From IMG/VR virus record IMGVR_UViG_3300020179_000005, positions 124,001 through 188,000 of that record: a DNA stretch of 64,000 nt; one strand, given 5' to 3'. Position 1 is the stretch's first letter. Each line of letters starts with the position of its first letter. Below are positions 8,599 to 16,703 of the stretch, piece by piece. The DNA is from a virus. The notes under the pieces were generated by a model that worked only from the letters and a program-made list of their open reading frames with translations, was not told the DNA's origin and did not search any database. Position numbers and translations under genes: made by a program.

Positions 8599-8703
8599 AC
8601 CAACCCCAAATCTATTTTCATATTTTTAATAAAACATATATACTTATATAGAATATTATTAATATATATATGTATATTAGTAATATAATATATAGTATAT
8701 ATA

Positions 8704-8729
8704 ACTGGGGGTAGGGGGTAGGGGGTGCA
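8704..8729. other. G-rich tract in divergent intergenic region
   Basis: Three runs of five G separated by TA lie between the leftward and rightward operons, next to about 70 nt of almost pure A/T (8625-8703). It could form a G-quadruplex or mark an origin or promoter region. Only the composition is seen. Confidence 0.4.
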
Positions 8730-8769
8730 ATTCAAGTCTAGCAGGTTTAACATCGAATGTCAATTATTC

Positions 8770-8925
8770 TTATTCTTTTATTTTTTCTATCTTAGGACAG
8801 TTTTCCTGACACGGTCCCGCGTATGCCCAATATCTAAGTAAATCATCGACAGTATTAAACCTATTATTGAGAAGAAATCTAGCTCTGTAAAAATCTTGAC
8901 CAATTACATTTCTATGTTGCATCAT
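8770..8925 (-). CDS. small hypothetical protein
   Basis: 51 codons from tandem ATGs at 8925/8922. Aromatic, charged sequence (YRARFLLNNRF, LLRYWAYAG) and a C-x3-C pair near the end. The frame stays open and protein-like for about 19 more codons upstream (FFGGILGVNKYTQNGH) without a usual start, to the very start of the rightward operon. Either a small leftward gene or the end of a gene broken there. Confidence 0.45.
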   Translation of the reverse strand: MMQHRNVIGQDFYRARFLLNNRFNTVDDLLRYWAYAGPCQENCPKIEKIKE

Positions 8926-8984
8926 ATGTCCGTTCTGTGTATACTTGTTGACACCAAGTATACCACCAAAAAACAGAGGAAACT

Positions 8985-9248
8985 ATGACAAGTCAAACAA
9001 GCAAGTTGGAAGAGAAAAACCCTCAATTATTCTACAACATCAAGATTGCCAGAATACAAAAGATGTATACTCTATTAGACAAAATAAGACGTGCTCAACT
9101 CGGAACCGACAAACAATCTAGAGTAGAATATAGGTACATGGAAAAGCAACTTCTAGTTGAAATAGATGAAGAAATTAAATTGGCTGTTAACATGACAAAA
9201 AAATATAAGATAAATTTTTCTGAGAAAGATCTAATCAAAAATGTCTAA
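8985..9248 (+). CDS. small hypothetical protein upstream of recA
   Basis: 87 residues, ATG, with AGAGGAAAC upstream as a ribosome site. Lys-rich helical protein, probably coiled coil. Overlaps recA by 8 nt, so the two are co-translated. No family recognised. Confidence 0.75.
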   Translation: MTSQTSKLEEKNPQLFYNIKIARIQKMYTLLDKIRRAQLGTDKQSRVEYRYMEKQLLVEIDEEIKLAVNMTKKYKINFSEKDLIKNV

Positions 9249-10203
9249 TGAATCTAAAGGTTTAGAACTGGCAATAGCTCAACTTGAAAGACAGTTTGGT
9301 TCTGGATCTATAATGCGTCTTGGTAATTTCAATGTTGAATCTTGGCCTTCAGTTCCAACAGGAGCTCCTTCGCTTGATGCGATTCTTGGAATTGGCGGAC
9401 TTCCAAGAGGAAGAATAGTTGAGATCTATGGTCCAGAATCTTCTGGTAAATCAACCATTGCGCTGTCTGTTGTTACCGAAGCTCAAAAATTAGGTTTACG
9501 TTGTGCGTACATAGATGCTGAACACGCGTTAGATCCAATTTATATGCAATCGTTAGGAGTAGATTTAGATAATCTTTTGTTGTCACAACCAGATTACGGT
9601 GAACAAGCTCTAGAAATAGTTGATCGTTTAATTAAAACAGGGGAAATAGGAGTTGTTGTGATTGACTCTGTTGCCTCACTAATACCCAAGGCTGAACTCG
9701 AAGGTGAAATGGAATCTGCCCAAATGGGACTACAGGCAAGATTAATGGCAAAGGCTATGCGTAAACTGGTTGGCTTAGCCTCAGAAAATAAAACTCTCTT
9801 AATTTTTATTAATCAACTTCGTAATAAAATTGGAATTATGTTTGGTAATCCAGAAACAACTCCAGGCGGCATGGCCCTAAAGTATGCTGCGTCTGTTAGA
9901 ATCGACATTCGCAAGAAAGAAGACTTAAAGGATAAGGATGGAAACTCTATAGGAGTTGCCGTTAAGGCAAAGGTCATCAAGAATAAAATGGCACCGCCGC
10001 TGAAAATGACAGAGTTTGACATACTTTATGGTAAAGGTATAGACAAGTATGGTTGTTATTTTGACATTGCCATAGAAAAAGGAATATTTTCACAACGTGG
10101 AGCCTGGGTGTATTATGGAGACGAATCATTTGCACAAGGTAGAGATAACGCAATTCAGAAACTAAAAGAAAGACAAGATATTTTAGATTTAATTAAATCA
10201 TGA
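9241..10203 (+). CDS. recA: RecA recombinase
   Basis: 320 residues. Walker A GPESSGKS (64-71), catalytic E94 in YIDAEHALDP, Walker B VVVIDSVASL (138-147), and the L2 loop FGNPETTPGG (201-210). It forms ATP-dependent filaments on single-stranded DNA and drives strand exchange and repair. It is shorter than bacterial RecA (about 350), lacking the acidic C-terminal tail that damps activity. More similar in motifs to bacterial RecA than to T4 UvsX, suggesting acquisition from a bacterium or an old phage recA lineage. Confidence 0.96.
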   Translation: MSNESKGLELAIAQLERQFGSGSIMRLGNFNVESWPSVPTGAPSLDAILGIGGLPRGRIVEIYGPESSGKSTIALSVVTEAQKLGLRCAYIDAEHALDPIYMQSLGVDLDNLLLSQPDYGEQALEIVDRLIKTGEIGVVVIDSVASLIPKAELEGEMESAQMGLQARLMAKAMRKLVGLASENKTLLIFINQLRNKIGIMFGNPETTPGGMALKYAASVRIDIRKKEDLKDKDGNSIGVAVKAKVIKNKMAPPLKMTEFDILYGKGIDKYGCYFDIAIEKGIFSQRGAWVYYGDESFAQGRDNAIQKLKERQDILDLIKS

Positions 10204-10367
10204 ACACACAAAAGATAAATCCCGCTGTTTGTCCAGATTGTAGTTTTCCGCCCAATTTTGCGGTCGTAGATCTTTCGAATAAAGATGACGTGCGACAAAA
10301 GTTTTCCGTTAAATGCAGAGACTGCGGAGATGAATGGTCGGAGTATTTGGAGAAAGATGAATACTAA
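10200..10367 (+). CDS. small zinc-ribbon protein
   Basis: 55 codons; the ATG overlaps the recA stop (ATGA). Two CxxC pairs (CPDC at 11-14, CRDC at 39-42) make a typical zinc ribbon. Coupled to recA and overlapping the next gene by 11 nt. Role unknown. Confidence 0.65.
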   Translation: MNTQKINPAVCPDCSFPPNFAVVDLSNKDDVRQKFSVKCRDCGDEWSEYLEKDEY

Positions 10368-10488
10368 TCTAAAAGATTTAGAAAAGGATTATGACGATTG
10401 TCCGTGCGGCCAAACCGCCGCGACGAGAAAATTTTTTAATTTAATTCAAGATACTTTTTGCGGAAATAGAGATGAGGAAGACGATTAG
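10357..10488 (+). CDS. small acidic hypothetical protein
   Basis: 43 codons from ATG 10357 with GAGAAAG before it. Contains CPCG near residue 15 and an acidic tail. A longer frame from 10285 would overlap the zinc-ribbon gene and is less likely. No family. Confidence 0.5.
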   Translation: MNTNLKDLEKDYDDCPCGQTAATRKFFNLIQDTFCGNRDEEDD

Positions 10489-10731
10489 TTGAATTACTAT
10501 ATCCGTATGGGAAAAGATTCATACAAGAGATTGATGGATATCTTTGCTCGTATGATAAAAAATCAAAGATCTGAAATAGTAAACTTTGCAGACATAAACG
10601 ATCCAGATCTAGAAAAGGTAATAACCATACATCCCGACGAACAAGGCAACTTGGTTATTTCCGTATTCAGCCCGGAACAATGGATGATGGTACAAGACGT
10701 TTGCCTAATGACCCGGCAAAGAAGAATCTGA
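10489..10731 (+). CDS. hypothetical protein
   Basis: 80 codons from a TTG at 10489, or 74 from ATG 10507. Compact alpha/beta-like sequence, no family recognised. The frame +1 to it, opening at about 10708, is coding-like for 35 codons to 10819 but has no good start, so a frame change near its end is possible. Confidence 0.55.
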   Translation: MNYYIRMGKDSYKRLMDIFARMIKNQRSEIVNFADINDPDLEKVITIHPDEQGNLVISVFSPEQWMMVQDVCLMTRQRRI

Positions 10732-10830
10732 AATAGTATCAGGATTAGAAGAAGACAATCTTACCAAAAAGATGATAATAGATCCCAAAGATTATCCTAA
10801 TACCAACATTGACTTTTAAATAATAAAAAT

Positions 10831-10854
10831 TCCCCCTCCAGCAGGAATTGGGGA
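10831..10854. terminator. possible bidirectional terminator
   Basis: TCCCC/GGGGA stem with a 14-nt loop between the converging recA operon and the leftward gene at 10870, A/T-rich on both sides. Stem is short. Confidence 0.35.
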
Positions 10855-10869
10855 GTATATTTTTATATA

Positions 10870-11082
10870 TCAGTAATCGTATCCGTAATCATCCTCATCA
10901 TAAAAATCGTTGGCACTTACCAGTTGTTTTGATGCGCCGTAGTAGGTTTTCATTGTGTAAGCATCGTCGTATTCTTCTTCTATCCACTGTAGGCAATCAG
11001 GGCATCTGATGTTGTCCTCTGAGGTTTCTTGTGAAACCATGATTTCTGAGGCACATGACGGACAGTCTATGAATGTAGGCAT
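10870..11082 (-). CDS. zinc-ribbon protein with acidic Tyr-rich tail
   Basis: 70 residues. CPSC (7-10) and CPDC (28-31) form a zinc ribbon; the C-terminus is rich in Asp, Glu and Tyr. Single leftward gene between two rightward groups, with its own promoter region at 11083-11150 implied. Function unknown; resembles small phage or actinobacterial zinc-ribbon regulators in shape only. Confidence 0.7.
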   Translation of the reverse strand: MPTFIDCPSCASEIMVSQETSEDNIRCPDCLQWIEEEYDDAYTMKTYYGASKQLVSANDFYDEDDYGYDY

Positions 11083-11343
11083 TTGTCTTCCTTTTTTGCG
11101 GGCGATTTTATGAATATGATGTAGCCGGACTATGACTATACACCATGGAACATATTATGACAACTTTTGTGAACATTTTTTGGCAACCCATATAAAGTCA
11201 TATAAAATCCTAATACCTTAAAATAAGGAAAAATTTATAAAGGGGTAATAGTGAGTATTGTTGGAACATCAAAGCTCTAACATGCCCACCCCGGTATGGG
11301 GGTTCTTATCCACGAATACCAACAACATGAGGAGGAAAAACTC

Positions 11344-11706
11344 ATGAACGCAATACTGAAGGCAATCCAGGATGTACTCGTGTACATTCGTACAAACATG
11401 CGTGAAGATGAGCACATTTGTGCTGATCCATCGCTGTACCAACTGATCACCTTGAGTGGTCAAGTCGACATTGACATCATTGCTGGTGCACTGTACCAGC
11501 TGTATGTCTGTGAGTCACGCACTGTTATCAAGCCACATTCGCATGTGTTCATGCGTCCTGAGGTGCAAGATGCAGTGTACGCAATACTCGGGAATGACGA
11601 ACATGCAAAGAAGGCTGTTCGTTATTCCATCGAGTCAATTCAACACGAACAAATGGCTGAGAAGTGGGCTGCAGAAGGCCGCCCAGTAATCAACCTTCGT
11701 CCATAA
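11344..11706 (+). CDS. hypothetical protein
   Basis: 120 residues from ATG 11344, preceded by AGGAGG. The ribosome site and start lie in a small hairpin (ATGAG / CTCAT). Helical acidic protein of unknown family. First gene of the region of single-gene units; followed by a 67-bp element repeated after the next gene. Confidence 0.75.
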   Translation: MNAILKAIQDVLVYIRTNMREDEHICADPSLYQLITLSGQVDIDIIAGALYQLYVCESRTVIKPHSHVFMRPEVQDAVYAILGNDEHAKKAVRYSIESIQHEQMAEKWAAEGRPVINLRP

Positions 11707-11770
11707 GGCGAAACCCCTGCATACCCAGGGGTCATTGTGGTGTGAGAGACCACGATCTGAAGAGCCATCT
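11704..11770 (+). repeat. 67-bp 3' element, copy 1
   Basis: Begins at the stop codon of the gene. Two hairpins: ACCCC/GGGGT and GTGGT/ACCAC. Copy 2 at 12302-12368 differs at only two or three loop positions. No U-run follows, so it may be an RNA stabiliser or processing signal rather than a terminator. Confidence 0.7.
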
Positions 11771-11804
11771 CATATTCCCCGGTACGGGGGTTGCCCCTCT
11801 GATA

Positions 11805-11853
11805 ACAAGGGCTGTGCTGTGCGTCTGACACCACATTAAACACGAATCAGATA
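11805..11853 (+). repeat. 49-bp leader element, copy 1
   Basis: Matches 12992-13040 with a few changes. Each copy lies in the 5' leader of a gene, so it is probably a shared promoter or leader sequence. Confidence 0.6.
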
Positions 11854-11916
11854 AAGCGAGTTACACGCTTTCAGCTTTCTATTATGTAACACTTTTCCAC
11901 AAGGAGGAAAAGAGTC

Positions 11917-12294
11917 ATGTTCAACACAATCATCATGGGAGTCAAGGAATTCTTCTTGACTTCATGCGAGCAATACGGACAGATGCTGAGCAACAAGCAG
12001 CAGTACATCGAGGTTGTGGGTAAGTACATTACCCATGATGGCAATCAGGTGTGGCTGGAGCTCAATGGATGCGATGCGTCTGACAGTCATGTGTTTCCCC
12101 ACAAGAACAACATCTTTGGATATCTCAATGAGATGTACAAGGGTAAGATTGTTCGTGTTAAGGGCGAGCGTCGTTTTGACTGGAAGACAGAAACGTGGGG
12201 TTACAGCTGGACCCTGCACTGCGTCAATGTCTGGGAACAGGGCATGGATGCAGCTCCCGCAAACATCAAGAAGATGTGCGGTACCAACTGCTGA
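11917..12294 (+). CDS. hypothetical protein
   Basis: 125 residues, ATG after AAGGAGG. The ribosome site sits in a hairpin (CTTTTCC / GGAAAAG). Beta-rich middle; single-unit gene, followed by copy 2 of the 67-bp element. No family recognised. Confidence 0.75.
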   Translation: MFNTIIMGVKEFFLTSCEQYGQMLSNKQQYIEVVGKYITHDGNQVWLELNGCDASDSHVFPHKNNIFGYLNEMYKGKIVRVKGERRFDWKTETWGYSWTLHCVNVWEQGMDAAPANIKKMCGTNC

Positions 12295-12301
12295 GAAGCA
12301 G

Positions 12302-12368
12302 TAAGGCGAAACCCCTGCGTACCCAGGGGTCATTGTGGTGTAAGAGACCACGATCTGAAGAGCCATCT
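12302..12368 (+). repeat. 67-bp 3' element, copy 2
   Basis: Second copy of 11704-11770; same two stems, changes confined mainly to loops. Confidence 0.7.
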
Positions 12369-12493
12369 TCGTCGTTGCTTGGAAAAGCGGAATGCAGCTT
12401 TAACGTTACCAAAGCTGCCAGCAGAAATGCTGACATTCAGGTTAAATGACACTTACCTTTAAAAGTATCACAAACAAACATGGAGGTAAAAAC

Positions 12494-12868
12494 ATGTTTG
12501 ATTTCATCCACATGCTGTTCACTGGGATCATCTTGATCCTTGTGGCAGCCTTCGCGGCCGTTGCAGTCGGTGTACTTGCACTGGTCGCATTTGGTCAAAT
12601 TCAGCAGGCACGCAGCGAAAAGGTGTTCGCACCAATCGCTTCACTTCTGGGCATGGTCATTCTCATGTTCGGATTGGCCGGCTTTCCCTGGATTGCTGCT
12701 TGGGCTTTTCCTGAGACGCGATGGGGAGTTGCAATTGGGTTGACCGCTTGGGTGTCAATCCTTTTCCTTGGAGCAGGCCTCATGGTCTGTGAAGAAGAAA
12801 TGACCAATGCACAAAAAAAGCGGAAGAAGGCAAAAAAGCGTTATCCGAGCTATAAAATCAACTATTAA
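12494..12868 (+). CDS. small multi-pass membrane protein
   Basis: 124 residues from ATG 12494 with TGGAGG before it. Three hydrophobic segments at about 8-35, 48-68 and 75-97, then a Lys/Arg-rich cytoplasmic tail. Function unknown; could be holin-like or a superinfection-exclusion protein by topology only. Confidence 0.75.
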   Translation: MFDFIHMLFTGIILILVAAFAAVAVGVLALVAFGQIQQARSEKVFAPIASLLGMVILMFGLAGFPWIAAWAFPETRWGVAIGLTAWVSILFLGAGLMVCEEEMTNAQKKRKKAKKRYPSYKINY

Positions 12869-12895
12869 GTAAAAGAAATACACAAAAGAAATACA

Positions 12896-12938
12896 CCCCT
12901 GGGTCAGCGGGCTCTGCTGATCCGGGGGTTTTTCTTTT
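12896..12938 (+). terminator. Rho-independent terminator
   Basis: GC-rich hairpin (CCCC ... GGGG with an inner CAGC/GCTG stem) followed by TTTTTCTTTT. Runs directly into the GACTAG leader element. Confidence 0.85.
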
Positions 12939-12962
12939 ATGACTAGCAGATAGATTGCTAGT
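12936..12962 (+). promoter_or_regulatory. TTTATGACTAG leader element 1
   Basis: TTTTATGACTAG, then hairpin ACTAGCA/TGCTAGT (7 bp). First of a family of 17 with the same GRCTAG start but changing stems; see findings. Confidence 0.7.
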
Positions 12963-12991
12963 TTGCTCCTCTGTTCTATGCAGAAATGCAA

Positions 12992-13040
12992 ACAAGGGCT
13001 GTGCTGTGCATCTGGCACCACAATAAACACGAACCAGATA
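12992..13040 (+). repeat. 49-bp leader element, copy 2
   Basis: Second copy of 11805-11853, in the leader of the gene at 13088. Confidence 0.6.
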
Positions 13041-13043
13041 TTC

Positions 13044-13069
13044 TTGTTGCCCGTTGGGGAATACCCAAC
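13044..13069 (+). promoter_or_regulatory. 5' leader switch candidate
   Basis: 13044-13057 is perfectly complementary over 14 nt to 13439-13452, just after the stop of the same gene. Part of it also forms a local hairpin (GTTGGG/CCCAAC, 13053-13069), so two folds exclude each other. Suggests an RNA switch or mRNA end-to-end pairing. Confidence 0.55.
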
Positions 13070-13087
13070 AAACAAGGAGGTAAGCTC

Positions 13088-13429
13088 ATGCTTACTGCAA
13101 TCGCAATCGCAATCCTCGTGGGTGTGGCGGCTTCGGCTGTCACTGCCGCGTTCCTCCAAGCCAAGGTCGTCGGTCTGGTTCACCAGATCAAAGACCTCGT
13201 CGTCCAGATGGGTGACGAAAAGGCAAAGGCTCAAGAAATCATCTCCAAGTTGGAGAAGGATGTTGAGTCATGGAAAAGCAGCTCAAGCCGTCACCTGAAT
13301 GACTGGAGTGAGCTGTACAAAGAAAAGCGGGTATGGACTGAGGCACTTGAAAAAGCAGCCGAAGCCAAAGCCGCCAAGAAGGCCAACAAGACCAGCAAGA
13401 AGCCGGTCAAGAAGGCCAACAAGAAATAA
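13088..13429 (+). CDS. membrane-anchored coiled-coil protein
   Basis: 113 residues from ATG 13088 after AAGGAGG. One N-terminal membrane helix (residues 3-25), then a heptad-like coiled coil (28-70) and a Lys/Ala-rich basic tail. No family; topology resembles small phage spanin or secretion-accessory proteins but without a lipobox. Confidence 0.75.
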   Translation: MLTAIAIAILVGVAASAVTAAFLQAKVVGLVHQIKDLVVQMGDEKAKAQEIISKLEKDVESWKSSSSRHLNDWSELYKEKRVWTEALEKAAEAKAAKKANKTSKKPVKKANKK

Positions 13430-13464
13430 CCACGAATACCAACGGGCAACAATGAAAAGGATTA

Positions 13465-13500
13465 CCCCTGGGGACTTCGGTCTCCGGGGGTTTTTCTTTT
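13465..13500 (+). terminator. Rho-independent terminator
   Basis: CCCC ... CTTCGG tetraloop ... GGGG stem followed by TTTTTCTTTT. Same sequence as the terminator at 14629. Confidence 0.88.
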
Positions 13501-13502
13501 AT

Positions 13503-13546
13503 GACTAGCCATCCGGCTTGTCATCACCAACTACCTGAGGAGGTAG
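13503..13546 (+). promoter_or_regulatory. leader element 2 and ribosome-site hairpin
   Basis: GACTAGCC/GGCTTGTC hairpin (13503-13522, one T-T mismatch), then CTACCT/AGGTAG (13531-13546), which encloses the AGGAGG ribosome site of the metalloprotease gene. Translation may need the hairpin to open. Confidence 0.65.
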
Positions 13547-13550
13547 CGCA

Positions 13551-14609
13551 ATGAAACTTATGAATAAAATCAAGAGATTGCTCTTTATGAGCAAGACAGT
13601 AGAAACGGATATCGTCTGGGTGGCTTTCTCCACCTGGCCCAATCATGGGGAATGGCGTCTCCGTCGTCGGTACATCTGGGTAAGGAATGATCGCAAGATC
13701 GCTTTCTTTATCACTGGTGTCATCATGCTGTTTACCACACCAGTGGTAGCCAGTGTGGCGTACAATGTTCTCAGCGCAGATGAGGACACTGTGGTTGAAC
13801 AAACCACTGAAACAACTATCAACAGTGAACCTGTTGAACCCGGATACACAGAGTATTGCGAAGGCAATGTGTGGCAGTGGGATGAAGTGGTGCAAAATTG
13901 GACATGTCAAGTTGACATTGATCCTACTACCACTACAACATCAACAACACTGCCTCCTGTGCATCAGGTCCAGTATGTGTGTGATATGGCGCCATCAACC
14001 AGCAGTAACTACTTGTTCAGGACATTTACAAGTAGTAATGGCACGGTGATATCAGATGGTAGTGCAGAAGACACGCAGTACATCTTCCCATTGATCCAGG
14101 AGAGCGACATATACCTACATGTTGATATCATGGGCATTAATGAAGATCATGAATTGTGGCGTGAATTTGCAGATGTGGCAGAATATCTGTCAATTTATCT
14201 GAATAAGAACGTCACGGTTGGTATTGGTGAGGTTGATGAAGACTTCAATGGCATGGTTTTGCCAATCAGGTCTGAATTTGATCCTCGTCAATCAGGTACA
14301 AGCAATGGTGGTGGCGGTGTTGCATGGGCTGAAACGCGAGTAAGTGGCTTCTTTGGCATTTACTTTGCGGATACTGCCATATACATCCGCGAAAACTATT
14401 TGTTTGCTACTGGTGATTGGGCGAATGATCCACATCGATCATTTAAGTACACCGGGTTCAGCACCTTGATACACGAATTTGGTCATGCTATTGGCTTTGA
14501 TCATGTTCATGGCAAGGATGCAGTTATGTCATACGAAAGTGATGAATTTGTTCGTCATTACCTACCGGGTGATGATGCAGGTTATCAGGCACTAATTTGC
14601 AATAAGTAA
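13551..14609 (+). CDS. membrane-anchored metzincin zinc metalloprotease
   Basis: 352 residues. Zinc site HEFGHAIGFDH (308-318), i.e. HExxHxxGxxH with catalytic E309, and a Met-turn (AVMS, M326), which define metzincins of the matrixin type. A basic N-terminus precedes one membrane helix (about 50-70), followed by an acidic linker and a Thr-rich spacer (about 125-137), so the catalytic domain should face outside the cell. This is unusual for a phage; it might cleave host surface proteins, act in exclusion or help release. Own transcription unit. Confidence 0.88.
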   Translation: MKLMNKIKRLLFMSKTVETDIVWVAFSTWPNHGEWRLRRRYIWVRNDRKIAFFITGVIMLFTTPVVASVAYNVLSADEDTVVEQTTETTINSEPVEPGYTEYCEGNVWQWDEVVQNWTCQVDIDPTTTTTSTTLPPVHQVQYVCDMAPSTSSNYLFRTFTSSNGTVISDGSAEDTQYIFPLIQESDIYLHVDIMGINEDHELWREFADVAEYLSIYLNKNVTVGIGEVDEDFNGMVLPIRSEFDPRQSGTSNGGGGVAWAETRVSGFFGIYFADTAIYIRENYLFATGDWANDPHRSFKYTGFSTLIHEFGHAIGFDHVHGKDAVMSYESDEFVRHYLPGDDAGYQALICNK

Positions 14610-14628
14610 GTAATAAGAAAAAGGATCA

Positions 14629-14664
14629 CCCCTGGGGACTTCGGTCTCCGGGGGTTTTTCTTTT
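14629..14664 (+). terminator. Rho-independent terminator
   Basis: CCCC/GGGG stem with CTTCGG loop and TTTTTCTTTT. Confidence 0.88.
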
Positions 14665-14666
14665 AT

Positions 14667-14710
14667 GACTAGGCATCCGGCCTGTCATACCCAACTACCT
14701 AAGGAGGTAG
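14667..14710 (+). promoter_or_regulatory. leader element 3 and ribosome-site hairpin
   Basis: GAC-T-AGGC / GCCT-GTC hairpin with bulged T (14667-14686), then CTACCT/AGGTAG (14695-14710) enclosing the ribosome site. Confidence 0.65.
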
Positions 14711-14714
14711 CGCA

Positions 14715-15464
14715 ATGAATAACAAAATCCGAATAATCGAATCAATCAAGGAAGACCTACGCAGGGCCGGACATTCCCTTAGTGATTATCAGGCGGCTTG
14801 GAAGATGTTGCTAGATTCTGTCAAAGTCGAGGGTAATGACAGCAAGTTCAAGGTCATCAAGGTAGAGACCGAAAACAACAAGAAGATGTTTCCGCTTTTC
14901 TTGCACGACACCCTTACTGGCACAATTGACGAAGAAGAATGTTATCTTCACAACGAACTTAGCAGGTTTGAATTTGATATGACTCAAGGGTTTGTGGCTA
15001 ACGAACACGCTTACTTGTTTGCCTATGGAGAAAGCTTGATCGTTCAAGTGATTATTCGTTTTATGAGCTTTATCGGCGACAACTTTATATTTGATGATGA
15101 TGCGACAAAGTCTGGAAATCGAATCGGAGACTTTACTGCACTTGCGTGGGATTACAATAGCTACAAATACATGGTCGATCCACAAACTTATGGATCATCG
15201 CAAGACATTAATAAGGGCGGTCTTAAAGAGTTTTTCTTTCTTGATGACTCTCGTCATGGCTGGGGTCGCCAGAGTGGACTAGAAGTTCTTGCAGATGTAT
15301 TTGATGGTCATCCAGTTATTGAATCTATCTTGCAGACGAACATGCCAACTTTGTATGGCTACAAGCCTCACAATCCAAGGAATCCTTGGGACGTGTTAAT
15401 CGAGAAGCTAGACGAATACAACAAACAACTAATCGAACGAAACAACAAAAAGGAGAATCAATAA
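14715..15464 (+). CDS. hypothetical protein, paralogue of the next gene
   Basis: 249 residues. Shares with the next protein a pattern of Y-L-[FL]-x-[YW]-GES-x2-VQV and a later DF[TM]A block at similar spacing, and the end [KR]ENQ, so the two are likely diverged duplicates. Acidic and aromatic-rich. No known family. The stop overlaps the next start (TAATG). Confidence 0.75.
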   Translation: MNNKIRIIESIKEDLRRAGHSLSDYQAAWKMLLDSVKVEGNDSKFKVIKVETENNKKMFPLFLHDTLTGTIDEEECYLHNELSRFEFDMTQGFVANEHAYLFAYGESLIVQVIIRFMSFIGDNFIFDDDATKSGNRIGDFTALAWDYNSYKYMVDPQTYGSSQDINKGGLKEFFFLDDSRHGWGRQSGLEVLADVFDGHPVIESILQTNMPTLYGYKPHNPRNPWDVLIEKLDEYNKQLIERNNKKENQ

Positions 15465-16177
15465 TGACTAATTCACCAATGCCCAACCCAACACGCTTGG
15501 AGGCTATGCAACCAGTCTGGAACAATCTCCTAGGAGATGCGGTCTTGGTTGACATGAATAACAACAAGATTGAGTTGAAGCTCAATGAATTCAATCACGA
15601 CAAGAAGTTCTTCAAGATCAATGTCGTGGATGAAATCAAGGGTGAACAACATCTGATGGTTCCGTGTCCGATTGCCCTTGTTGAATACAATGGCGTTGAG
15701 TATCATCATAACTACTTACTTCTGTGGGGTGAATCTGCAGTTGTTCAGGTTAGGATAAATTACAGGACCAACTTTCATCCTGAATATCCTGATCACATCT
15801 GGTCGATTGATCCTTCACCGGAGACTGACTTCATGGCTTGGCTATGGAAATCAGATGCGTACGCTGCGGATGTCAAGGTTTTGTGGAACAATCGAAACCC
15901 TGAAGACAATTGCCAAGACTTTAGCCCAGATGGTCGTTTCAAGCTCATTAATTATAACGATCACTTTGAGCTTCACGAAAGGCTCTCAGGCAACTGGGTG
16001 TGGGTAGACGAATTTGTTCTCAATACGACTTTCTTGCTCGCGGATGTGTTGCTTATTCCGACACATGCTGATATGTGGAGTTGGCTTGTTTGGAGGGTAA
16101 ACACCGAGACCGACTTGTCCAATCCGGACAGCTACTTTAATACGAAGTATCACTACAACAAAAGGGAGAATCAATAA
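15464..16177 (+). CDS. hypothetical protein, paralogue of the previous gene
   Basis: 237 residues from ATG 15464 (AAAGGAG ribosome site inside the upstream gene). Shares the GES...VQV core with the upstream protein. Trp-rich. Stop overlaps the next start (TAATG), so 14715-16645 is a small four-gene operon, the only one in this region. Confidence 0.75.
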   Translation: MTNSPMPNPTRLEAMQPVWNNLLGDAVLVDMNNNKIELKLNEFNHDKKFFKINVVDEIKGEQHLMVPCPIALVEYNGVEYHHNYLLLWGESAVVQVRINYRTNFHPEYPDHIWSIDPSPETDFMAWLWKSDAYAADVKVLWNNRNPEDNCQDFSPDGRFKLINYNDHFELHERLSGNWVWVDEFVLNTTFLLADVLLIPTHADMWSWLVWRVNTETDLSNPDSYFNTKYHYNKRENQ

Positions 16178-16485
16178 TGCGTAAGCAGAGCAGAAGAACA
16201 CTTCCGAGGTGCAATGCACAGATATGGCCGAAGAAGAAATACAAACTGAAGAACGGTTTGGAAAGAACACCTGCCATACCCGGTCAACCGAATAATCAGC
16301 GGTGCACCAGGTCAATTAGGTGTCCTCACCACAAGAATCGTAATTCAGAATGCCCAGTAATTGAAGAGGTGGGCAAGACAGTATTCCTTTCCTGGGAACA
16401 GGTCAAGGAATTAATCAACAATGGTCACAGAGAAGTGACTGGAAGAAACTACTACGAGGACAGAAAGGAGAGCAGCAATGCCTAA
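16177..16485 (+). CDS. basic Cys/His-containing small protein
   Basis: 102 residues. Lys/Arg-rich N-terminus and a cluster C43-R-C-P-H-H-x(7)-C type, possibly one zinc site. Overlaps the next gene by 8 nt. Unknown family. Confidence 0.65.
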   Translation: MRKQSRRTLPRCNAQIWPKKKYKLKNGLERTPAIPGQPNNQRCTRSIRCPHHKNRNSECPVIEEVGKTVFLSWEQVKELINNGHREVTGRNYYEDRKESSNA

Positions 16486-16645
16486 TACGCCACTAGCGGG
16501 AGAAAAGTACGGTTGTGCAAAACAACGCAGAGTCGTACATTTCGCAGTGACACTTGAACAATACGAAAGTATTGAAGATGACGCCATGATGGCAAACATG
16601 ACGGTATCTGAATACATTCGTTTCAAGTTGGAATTGAATAAATAA
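16478..16645 (+). CDS. small ribbon-helix-helix-like DNA-binding protein
   Basis: 55 residues from ATG 16478. After a basic N-terminus comes a beta strand (VVHFAVT), helix (EQYESIEDDAMMAN), then TVSEYIRFKLEL, matching the CopG/Arc-type ribbon-helix-helix pattern. Probably a dimeric repressor of its own operon or of phage genes. Confidence 0.65.
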   Translation: MPNTPLAGEKYGCAKQRRVVHFAVTLEQYESIEDDAMMANMTVSEYIRFKLELNK

Positions 16646-16660
16646 CTAATAAAAGATTGG

Positions 16661-16697
16661 GGGATGGCCCTTACCCTCTGGGGGCCATCCCTTTTTC
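16661..16697 (+). terminator. Rho-independent terminator
   Basis: GGATGGCCC/GGGCCATCC stem (9 bp) followed by CTTTTTCTTTA. Confidence 0.9.
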
Positions 16698-16703
16698 TTT
16701 ATT

